64,000 nucleotides of DNA from Cyanophora paradoxa. Its lineage: Eukaryota > Glaucocystophyceae > Cyanophorales > Cyanophoraceae. The notes below the pieces were generated by a model, which worked only from the letters and a program-made list of their open reading frames with translations, was not told the DNA's origin and did no database searches. Where the stretch lies: contig QPMI01000265.1 in assembly GCA_004431415.1 (NCBI GenBank), positions 24,738 through 88,737 on the forward strand, written 5' to 3'. Below, piece by piece: positions 34,227 to 43,194 of this stretch (the stretch's first letter is position 1; every line of letters starts with the position of its first letter). A program made the position numbers and the translations under genes.

Positions 34227-36003
34227 AATTTATAAGTTATGTGATTGCAGCATGCATATACTAGGTCTTCAAGGCTTCGACTCGCCCCCGCCCGCCCCTG
34301 CTCGTCTCATATGCATGATCCGATGATCAGGATGTGCGCGCAAGGGGGGTTAAACGTTCTGAATTGAAACACGTGAAGCTTAAGACAGCTTCTAGGCCGC
34401 CGGCGCCTGACTCTAAAAGCGCCCACCGCGCCTCGCCCCGCGCCGCCCTGCCGCGTTCGAATTCTAGCCGCGCCCTAGGCCTCGCCCGGCGAGCCGTGCC
34501 GCCGCTTGCCGCGCCTCCGCCCCGCCCGGCGAGCCGCACCGCGCGCCGCCCATCGCGAGCTTGAATTCGAAGATGCCTTGATGCCTTCAAGGCTTCATGA
34601 TCAACGTTAACGTTGATTGACCTCCCCTCGGGGTCGCGCGCTCCGCGCGCGACCCCTCGGCTCGGCCCGGATCGGCGACCAAGTCCTTTACTAATTGTTA
34701 CTTAATGTATAAGTTATGTGATTGCAGCATGCATATACTAGGTCTTCAAGGCTTCGACTCGCCCCCGCCCGCCCCTGCTCGTCTCATGATCAGGATGTAC
34801 ATGTGCGCGCGCGCAAGGGGGGTTAAACGTTCTGAATTGCAACACGTGAAGCTTAAGACAGCTTCTAGGCCGCCGGCGCCTGACTCTAAAAGCGCCCACC
34901 GCGCCTCGCCCCGCGCCGCCCTGCCGCGTTCGAATTCTAGCCGCGCCCTAGGCCTCGCCCGGCGAGCCGTGCCGCCGCTTGCCGCGCCTCCGCCCCGCCC
35001 GGCGAGCCGCACCGCGCGCCGCCCATCGCGAGCTTGAATTCGAAGATGCCTTGATGCCTTCATGATCAACGTTAACGTTGATTGACCTCCCCTCGGGGTC
35101 GCGCGCTCCGCGCGCGACCCCTCGGCTCGGCCCGGATCGGCGACCAAGTCCTTTACTAATTGTTACTTAAGTTATGTGATTGCAGCATGCATATACTAGG
35201 TCTTCAAGGCTTCGACTCGCCCCCGCCCGCCCCTGCTCGTCTCATGATCAGGATGTGCGCGCAAGGGGGGTTAAACGTTCTGAATTGCAACACGTGAAGC
35301 TTAAGACAGCTTCTAGGCCGCCGGCGCCTGACTCTAAAAGCGCCCACCGCGCCTCGCCCCGCGCCGCCCTGCCGCGTTCGAATTCTAGCCGCGCCCTAGG
35401 CCTCGCCCGGCGAGCCGTGCCGCCGCTTGCCGCGCCTCCGCCCCGCCCGGCGAGCCGTGCCGCCGCCCGCCGCACCTCCGCCCCGCGCCGAGAGCCGCTT
35501 CGCCGCCCGCCGCGCCTCCGCCCGCGCCGAGAGCCGCTTCGCCGCCCGCCGCGCCTCCGCCCCGCCCGGCGCGCCGCTCCGCCGCCCGTCGCGCCTTCGC
35601 CTCGCCCGGTGAGCAGCGCCGCCGACCGCCCCGCCTGCGCCCCGCCCGGCGCGCCACGCCGCCGCCCGCTGCACATGCGCCCCGCCCGGCGAGCCACGCC
35701 GCCGCCCGCCGCGCCTCCGCCCTGCCCGGAGAGCCCGCCGCCCGCCGCGCCTCCGCCCCGCCCGGCGCGCCGCGCCGCCGCCCGCCGCGCCTCCGCCCCG
35801 CCCGGCGCGCCGCTCCGCCGCCCGCCGCGCCTCCGCCCCGCCCGGAGAGCCGCGCCGCCGCCCGCCGCGCCTCCGCCCCGCCCGGCGAGCCACGCCGCCG
35901 CCCGCCGCGCCTCCGCCCCGCCCGGCGCGCCGCTCCGCCGCCCGCCGCGCCTCCGCCCCGCCCGGCGAGCCGTGCTGCCGCCCGCCGCGCCTCCGCCCAC
36001 GTA
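34227..36003. repeat. tandem satellite array, ~460-477-bp units
   Basis: The string gtgattgcagcatgcatata starts units at 34241, 34718 and 35176 (spacings 477 and 458 bp). Each unit contains aagcttaagacagcttctag, a GC-rich middle, and a hairpin ggggtcgcgcgc-tcc-gcgcgcgacccc, except the third, whose GC-rich part expands into a minisatellite. A conserved short frame (ARGVKRSEL...) recurs in every unit but has no sign of being a gene. Confidence 0.88.
35395..35998. repeat. GC-rich ~39-bp minisatellite
   Basis: About fourteen degenerate tandem copies of gccgcgcctccgccccgccc plus ggcgagccgcgccgccgc. The first copy is the GC-rich part of the satellite unit, so the minisatellite grew from within the array. 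Open frames on both strands are a by-product of the period being divisible by three. Confidence 0.85.
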
Positions 36004-36791
36004 CGCGCGCGCGTTCGCGGCTATAGCGTTTTAGTGCTTAACGAGGAGATGCTAATGGTTTCGATCTGCGGGGCAGCTCTCCTGAAAGAGCGAAGCCGCG
36101 AGGGATGATAACGCTGATAGCCGAGCGTAGTCAGCACGATCACATCGCAAGCGTGCCTACCATTCGTTTCACGCCTTTCGCAGCAGATGCGACTTCCTTG
36201 GACATGGTTCCCCGGAACCGGAGACCTGCGACAAGACGGCACGCTAATCAGCTCGACCTTTCCGACAAGCTGCGCTAAGCTCACAAGCCGGACGTACCTG
36301 ATCACGCATACGACCTCCGAAACAACAGCCCGGCCTTTACACAGCAACGACCACCGACGGCGAAGCACTGCGACCAGGGTACTTCACAGGTCGACCTGGG
36401 GATACACCAACTCTACGTTCCCTCGACTCCAGCACTTGCGCAAGCTTTGGCGCATGCAACGCGTAGCGCTGCAAACTATGCCCTAGCCCATTCTTAATCT
36501 TATGCATTTATAATGATTACCTGGGCGTGACGGCGTCACAAAACACTACCGTGACGGCGAGTCTGCGCTGACGTATCTTTTCTATTGAGTTCTTCAGAAG
36601 CTTGTACCCGTTTTTGTTAGCGAAAAAAATCGACCCCTTCTGAAAAGCGACACAGGTAGAGCTCACTTCGTTCGCCGCTTCGCGGCTTCTCTGCGTTCGC
36701 GACGAGTTTACGACGAAAGTCAGTGCTATACCCAGCTTGCATGCGCTAGCTGGGCTCGCGTGCCGAATTACGCGCAAGGAATCGACTCACG
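36004..36791. other. intergenic upstream of cycloartenol synthase
   Basis: No recognisable protein or RNA gene. Composition drops to moderate GC immediately after the satellite. Two open frames (36187-36486 plus, 36517-36777 minus) have no known features. Confidence 0.45.
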
Positions 36792-39700
36792 ATGCCGTCC
36801 TACTGGTCGCTCGTGTGCGAGAACGGGCGCCAGGTTCGTCCTGCGAACGCGATAGCGGCGCGTCGCGCGCGGATCTAGCACTCGGTCCAGTGTCTCTAAA
36901 TGCGTGGAGTAGGTAGCGCACGTATTCGGCGGCCCTCCCCGCTCCCGCCGCGAGTTGCGGTGCTGGAAGCGCGTTAAAGAAGTAGCGCCCGCCGTGCTGG
37001 GCTGCCGGGGCCTCTTGTTGAATTAGCGATTCGAGCGCAGTCGCTCCCACGCCTACAGGCTGCCGTGCCGGCTTGACCTCCCTACTGTGTGCAGGTGTGG
37101 AAGTACATCGAGGCCGGTCAGTATGTCGCGTCCGAAAAGGCCGCAGAGTTCAACCGGAGATGCAACGAGGCGCGCGACCTCTTCACGAAGAACCGTTTGA
37201 CGCAGAAGGCGCGCCGTTACCGGCCCGAGCGCCTGGCGTGACGCGGATCCTCGGGCGGGCTGACGCGGGTGCAGAACTCGGCGGACCGCATCTACCGGCT
37301 GCAGAGAGCGGTGTTCGGGCCAGCGTCGGCGAAGAAGGCGCAGGTCGGGGTGGAGAGTCCGAGCGGCGCGAAGGCGAAGACGCCCGAGGAGGCTGCGCGG
37401 CGCGCGACGAGCTTCTTCTCCGAGCTGCAGGACGACGACGGCCACTGGCCCGCTGGTCCGCCTCCCCTACCCGCCGCGCGCTGAAACCTGAGCGCCGCCC
37501 TCGCAGACTACGGCGGTCCGATGTTCCTCCTCCCGGGTGCGCCCTTGGCGGGGCGGAGGGGGCGGGGCGGGCGCTGAGGGGTGCGGCGCAGGGCTCGTGT
37601 TCACGTGCTACATCTCGAAGACGGAGCTGTCGGCCGCGCAGAAGTCGGAGATGATCCGCTACCTCACCAACCACCAGAACGCCGACGGCGGCTGGGGGAC
37701 GTGCGCGCCGCCAGCCGCCCGGCGGGGGCGGGGGGCGACGGGGCGGCAGGCACATCGAGAGCAAGTCGACGATGTTCGGGTCGACGCTGAACTACGTGGC
37801 GCTGCGCGTCCTCGGCGTCCCCAAGGACGACCCCCGCGCCATCGCCGGCCGCAACTTCCTGAAGTCCCAGGGCGGCGCCGTAGGGGCCCCCTCCTGGGCC
37901 AAGTTCTGGGCCCGCCCCGCCCCGCCCCGCGCCCCGGCGCCGCTGACCCGGCCCCAGCTCGCCGCCATGAACCTCTATGACTGGAACGGGCTCAACCCCA
38001 TCACCCCGGAGCTCTGGCACGCCGCCCCGCCCCGCCCCGCCCCGCCCCGCCCGCTGACCCCCGCCAGGCTGCTCCCGTACTGGGCGCCGGTGTGCCCGGG
38101 GCGCATGTGGTGCCACTGCCGCGTGGTGTACCTGCCGATGGCGTACGTGTACGGGGCGCGGGCCGTGCCGCCCCTCGACGAGCTTCTCCTCTCGCTGCGC
38201 GAGGCGCCCCGCCCGCCGCCCCGCCGTCGCCGCGACGTGACGCGCGCGCAGGAGATCCACGCGGAGCCGTACGAGCAGATCCGCTGGAGCTCCCTCCGCG
38301 ACAACTGCCACCCCAACGACACCTACACGAAGCAGTCCTGGGTCCTGAAGATCACCAACCGTGCGCCCCGCGCGCCCCCGGGTCCCCCCGCAGGCGGGCG
38401 AGGGCCCCCGCAGGGTTGACGGTGCTGTACGAGAAGATCTACATCCCGTGGCTGCGGCGGCGGGCCCTCAAGTGCTGCATCGACCACATCCAGTCCGAGG
38501 ACCGCAACACCAAGTACATCTGCATCGGGCCGGTGGGCGGGGCGGGGCGGGGGCGGGGCGGCGGCGGGGGGCGAGCGGGAGGGCGGGCGCGCAGGTGAAC
38601 AAGACGATGAACATGCTCTCGATCTTCCACGAGTTCGGGGAGTGCGAGGCGCTGGAGCGGCACCGGGAGCGCCTCGCCGACTACCTCTGGCTCGCCGAGG
38701 ACGGCATGAAGATGCAGGGCTACAACGGCTCCCAGCTCTGGGACTGCGCCTTCGCCGTCCAGGCCATGATCACCACGGGCCCGCCCCGCCCCGCGCCCCC
38801 GCCCCGCCCCCCGGCTGACTTCACCCCGCGCAGGCCTCACCGCCGAGCTCCAGGAGACGCTCGCCAAGGCGTACATGTACATCGACACTTCGCAGGCGCG
38901 GCGCGGCTCGCGCGCTGGCGGGGCGCGGGGCCGGCGGGGGGCGAGCGAAACGCCGGCAGGTGCGGGAGGACGTGCCGGAGATGGCCAAGTACTACCGCCA
39001 CATCTCCAACGGGGCCTGGCCCTTCAGCACCATCGACCACGGCTGGCCCATCTCCGACTGCACCGCCGAGGGCCTCAAGGCCACCCTCATGCTCCACAAG
39101 CTCCCGTGCGCCCCGCAGGCCGCCGCGCGCCGGCCGCGCGCCGCGGCGGGTGAGCCGGCGCAGGTACATCAAGAAGTCGCGGCGGATCTCGGACGAGCGG
39201 CTCTTCGACGCCGTCAACGTCATCCTCTCGCTGCAGAGCGTCGATGGGGGTTGGGCGACCTACGAGCAGCGCCGCGGCTCCTACCTCCTCGAGCTCATCA
39301 ACCCCTCCGAGGTCTTCGGTGCGGTGGCCCCTGCGCCGCCGCCGGCGCGGGGCCGGCGACGGGGCGGCAGGGGAGATCATGGTGGACTACCCGTGCGTGG
39401 AGTGCACGTCGGCCTGCGTCACCGCCCTCTCCGCCTTCATGAAGGACTACCCCGAGCACCGCGCCAAGGAGCTCAAGTGCGCCTCCCGCCGCCGCCGCCG
39501 CCGCCCCGCCGACGCCGGCGCAGGAAGGCGGTGCAGCGCGGCGTGCGCTTCATCAAGCAGATCCAGCGCAAGGACGGCTCCTGGTGCCGCCCGCCGCCCC
39601 GCCGGCCCGAGCGGGGGCCTCACGGGGCGCAGGATGGGCTCCTGGGCGGTCTGCTTCACGTACGGGGCCTGGTTCGGCGTCTCGGGCCTGGTGGCGGCCG

Positions 39701-40244
39701 GCGAGAGCCTCGACTCGCCCGCCATCCGCAAGGCCTGCCAGTACCTCGTCGACCGCCAGCGCCCCGACGGAGGCTGGGGTCCGCCCCCGCCCCCGCCCGC
39801 CCCCGCCCTCACCGCCTGACCGCGGCGGCCGGCAGGGGAGTGCTACCTGGTGCGGGGGCGGGGCGCGGGGTGCGGGGGCGGCGGGGCGGACGCTGAGCTG
39901 GGCGCAGTCGTGCGTGGAGAAGAAGTACGTGCAGAACCCGGAGCGCTCGCAGGTCGTCGACACGGCCTGGGCCCTCATCGCCCTCATGACCGCCCACTGG
40001 CACGACCCCGCCCCCGTCAAGAAGGGCATCCAGGCGCGTCCCGGCCCGCCCCGCCCCGTGCCGCCCGGGCCGACGCCGGGTGCAGTTCCTGGTCGAGAGC
40101 CAGCTGGCGAACGGGGACTGGCCGCAGCAGGGGATCAGCGGCGTGTTCAACCGCAACTGCATGATCACGTACACCACGTACCGCAACACCTTCCCCACGT
40201 GGGCCATCGGCCTCTACACCAACCACTACTCCAAGAACCATTAG
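36792..40244 (+). CDS. CAS: cycloartenol synthase (oxidosqualene cyclase)
   Basis: Cyclises 2,3-oxidosqualene to cycloartenol, the phototroph entry to sterols. Exon 1 is [14 protein letters not shown] (ATG 36792) and joins [10 protein letters not shown] after a 261-bp intron. Then come [38 protein letters not shown] and the catalytic-acid motif SDCTAEG (about 39050). QW repeats ([38 protein letters not shown]) follow; stop TAG 40242-40244. Product-determining positions read GYNGSQLWD, then [12 protein letters not shown]: the Tyr, His and Ile equivalent to Arabidopsis CAS1 Y410, H477 and I481, which distinguish cycloartenol from lanosterol synthases. About 19 introns of 45-70 bp, at least seven starting GC instead of GT (37209, 37910, 38017, 38204, 38779, 38895, 40034). 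Confidence 0.95.
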
Positions 40245-40420
40245 CCCCGCCCGCCCTCCCCCGCTCCCTCTCGAGCCCCACGCCGCCTCGCGAAGCGTGC
40301 AGCGCGTGCAGCGAAGTGCAGCTCGCGCGGGCGCGATCGCTTGAAAAGGGACGATCTGCATTGAAACGAACTAAAGAAGGCTGCGGGTGCGGGGGAGGGG
40401 CTAAGGAGGGGCCGGGGGCT

Positions 40421-42730
40421 CTAGACGGCGATCTCGCCCTCTTCGTACTCGCGCTGCTTGACCTCCTTGACGGGGATGCTCGTGACGAGGGCCTTGGTGG
40501 TGAGGACGAGGGCCCCCACCGAGCACGCGTTCTCGAGGGCGGAGCGCGTGACCTTGGCGGGGTCGAGCACGCCGGCCTCCATCATGTCCTCGATCTTGCC
40601 CGTCGACGCGTTGTAGCCGACGCTGAACGGCAGGTCCCGCACCTTGGCGACGATCACGTCGCCCTCCTCCCCGGCGTTGTGCGCGATCTGCCGCAGCGGC
40701 GCGAGCATCGCCTTGATGACGACGTCGGCGCCCATGCGCTCGTCCTCGTCGGCGAGGCTGGCCTTGTACTCCTCCACGCGGGGGACGAGCTTGACGAGGC
40801 AGGTGCCGCCGCCGGGGATGACGCCCTCCTCGACGGCCGCCTTGGTCGCGTTCACGGCGTCCTCGAAGCGCAGCTTGTTCGACTCCATCTCCGTCTCCGT
40901 CATCGCCCCCACCTTGATCACCGCCAGCCCGCCTGCCCGCCCCGTCGGCCCCGCCCCGCCCACCCCGGCGGGGGGCCTGCGCAGGGGCGCACCGGCGAGC
41001 TTGTTGATGCGCTCTGTGAGCTTCTCCTTGTCGTAGTAGGTGTCGGCCTCGGCGAGGTCCTTCTGCAGCTGCTTCACCCGCGACTGCAGCTCCTCCGGGT
41101 TCGCCGAGTCTGCCGCCCCGCGTCGGCCCCCGTCCCGCCCCCGCCCCGCGCCCCGCGCCCCAGCCGCCGCGCACTCGAGACGAGGACGGTCTTGCCCTGG
41201 TACACAAAGACCTTGCGGGCCGTCCCTAGGTCCTCCATCTTCGCCGTCTCCAGCTTCACGCCCTGGTCCTCGATGAAGGCCCGCCCGCCTGCGGCCCCGC
41301 GTGTCGGCCGCCGCTCGGCGAGGCGGGGCCGAGGGGGGCCGCGCGAGGGACGGATGGCGGACCGGTGAGGATGGCGATGTCCTCGAGGTTCTGCCTCCGG
41401 CGGTCGGCGAAGGAGGGGGCGCGGATGGCGGCGACGTTGAGGACGCCGGCGATCTTGTTGAGCACGAGGGTCTGCAGGGCCTCCCCGCTGACGTCGTCGG
41501 CGATGATGAGGAGCGGCTTGCCGGCCTGCGTGACCTTCTCGAGGATGGGCACGATGTCCGCCACGCTCTTGATCTTGAGGTCCGTCAGCAGGATCTTCGC
41601 GTCCTCGAACTCGACCAGCGAGCGCGACTGGTTGTTGATGAACTGCGCCGAGATGTAGCCGCGGTCGATCTCCATCCCCTCCTCCACCTCCACGACCGTC
41701 TCCGTCGACTGCGAGCTCTCAAGAGTGATGACGCCCGTGCGCCCCACCTGCTTCATCGCGTCCCCTGCCCGCGTGCCGCCTCAGCGCCCCCTCGCGCGGC
41801 CCCGGCGCGGGGCGCCCCGCACCGATGATCTTGCCGATTTCAGGGTCCGACGCGGAGATGGTGGCGACCTTCTCGAACTCGTCGTCCGCGATCCTCGTCG
41901 CGACCTTCGTCACCTCCTCGCGCACGAACTGGCACGTCTTGTCGATGCCCCGCTTGATCCCGATAGGGTTCGCGCCGGCCGCCACCAGCCGCAGACCCTC
42001 GTTCACGATCTCGCGCGCCAGCACGGTCGCTGGCGAAGCGGAGGCGTCGAAAAAGGAGGAGGAAACCAATGCGCGGCGTTCCGACGCCCCGCGCACCGGT
42101 TGTCGTCCCGTCGCCGGCCACATCATTCGTGCGCGAAGCGATCTCCTGGACAAGGCGCACGCCTGCTCGGAGGTCGGCGCACGACCGCTCCCATGGCAAG
42201 CTAGCCGCGCGCACCTGCGTTTTCCTCGGGATTCTCGAGCTCGACCTGCTGGGCGATTGTGACGCCGTCGTTGACTGCAGGCACGAGCGGCGTCAGGAAA
42301 GCGCGCGCGGCTGCGGACGCCCTGCGTACCGATGTAAGGCGCCCCGAACTTGTTCTGGAGCACGACGTTGCGGCCCTTGGGACCCATGCTGAAGGTTCGA
42401 GAATGTTCAGAGGCGGAAGGGCACCGATCTCGTGATCGGGGGGAGGCGGGCTCACGTAAGCGCGACTGCGTTGGCCACGGCCTCCACCCCGCGCCGCAGA
42501 GCTTCCTGGGAGTGCTCGTCGAAGGACACAATCTTGGACATGCGGATCCCCGTCTGGCTGGCGCTAGCGCGGATCCTCCGCTCTGCATCGCGCTGGCCCT
42601 GGAAGAAGCGGCGTGTGCTAGAGAGCGCCGAAGGAGGTGCGCGCCGAAGGCTCGAGAAGCTCGAGCTAAGACCGAGCTTCTTCTGTGAGACCACCGAGGC
42701 GGCTGCCGGGACAACGAATGCGTGATCCAT
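40421..42730 (-). CDS. CPN60A: plastid chaperonin Cpn60 (alpha-type)
   Basis: GroEL-type subunit of the ATP-driven plastid folding chamber. ATG 42730 opens a Ser/Arg-rich leader ([20 protein letters not shown]) with Phe at position 5, a feature reported for glaucophyte and red-algal plastid leaders; mature sequence begins near [20 protein letters not shown]. Chaperonin landmarks: [29 protein letters not shown] (about 42110), [40 protein letters not shown] and [13 protein letters not shown]. The end, [20 protein letters not shown], is like plastid alpha and cyanobacterial forms and lacks the GGM tail of mitochondrial Cpn60. About seven introns. Stop at 40421, convergent with cycloartenol synthase 176 bp away. 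Alpha rather than beta is a likely, not certain, call. Confidence 0.92.
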
Positions 42731-43194
42731 GAGCCGTGAACAATCCCGAACAAGCCCGCGAGCTGTGATGGAGGACCCGAACGCACAAATCGCAGTCCGC
42801 AATCGCGTACCCGCCTAACACAGATAGCGCTCTCCCAGCATCGCAGTTTGCGTCCCAGCTCTCAACTAGAGACATCGCAGACCTAGCCGGCACCTCGCGG
42901 CGGCCTCGTGAGTGGCCTAGCCTGGCCGGTGCGGGTGCGGCGGCGGGGCGCGATGTACGGCCGGCGCCCGCCCTCAAGCTCGGCCCATGTGCGCACCCGC
43001 ACCGGCCAGGCATGCTACAAGCGCCTGAACGCTGCTGGTCGCGCAGGGCCGCTTCCGAGGCGACGCGGACCAGGTTGCAGGGCCAGACTGGCCAGAGTTG
43101 CGGTGGGCCATGCTTATAGCTTGCTGTCTTCACGTAGCTACTCTAGATCTCTCATCGCCAGCGCGGTGGCTTATCGACCTCGATTCGATTGCAG
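42731..43194. promoter_or_regulatory. divergent region with 20-bp inverted repeat, Cpn60/cyclase
   Basis: Contains gcctggccggtgcgggtgcg at 42920-42939 and its exact inverse complement at 42992-43011, separated by 52 bp. It lies between the Cpn60 ATG and the first secure cyclase exon. It could be a paired operator or a hairpin in a 5' leader; a plus-strand frame runs through it, so coding is not excluded. Confidence 0.4.

Larger units (their letters stand above)
29765..34238 (-). mobile_element. 4.45-kb retrotransposed insertion with TSD and poly(A) end
   Basis: The string aatttataagtt occurs at 29765-29776 and again at 34227-34238, exactly at the points where satellite homology breaks off: a 10-12-bp target-site duplication. 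The insert begins, on the plus strand, with TTTTTTT (29775-29781), which is a poly(A) tail in minus-strand orientation. These features are typical of LINE-type target-primed insertion rather than LTR or cut-and-paste elements. Inside are three minus-strand frames and two 457-bp direct repeats. No reverse transcriptase, endonuclease, RNase H or integrase motif was found on either strand, so the insertion was presumably moved in trans, or the enzyme portion was lost by 5' truncation or deletion. Confidence 0.75.

Noticed and set aside
35180-36034. 284-codon frame over the minisatellite
   Set aside because: It is an Arg/Pro repeat translation of a 39-bp tandem repeat; equal open frames exist on the opposite strand and there is no domain.
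36004-36530. Possible structured RNA gene between satellite and cycloartenol synthase
   Set aside because: No conserved rRNA, SRP RNA or snRNA element could be identified.
40281-41368. Plus-strand reading antisense to Cpn60 (long frame 39584-41368)
   Set aside because: Cpn60 motifs on the minus strand are unambiguous; the plus frame is its shadow.
42908-43190. In-frame 5' extension of the cyclase from a GTG at 42908
   Set aside because: It crosses the 20-bp inverted repeat, is Arg-rich low complexity and has no conserved feature. The first secure exon begins at about 43195.
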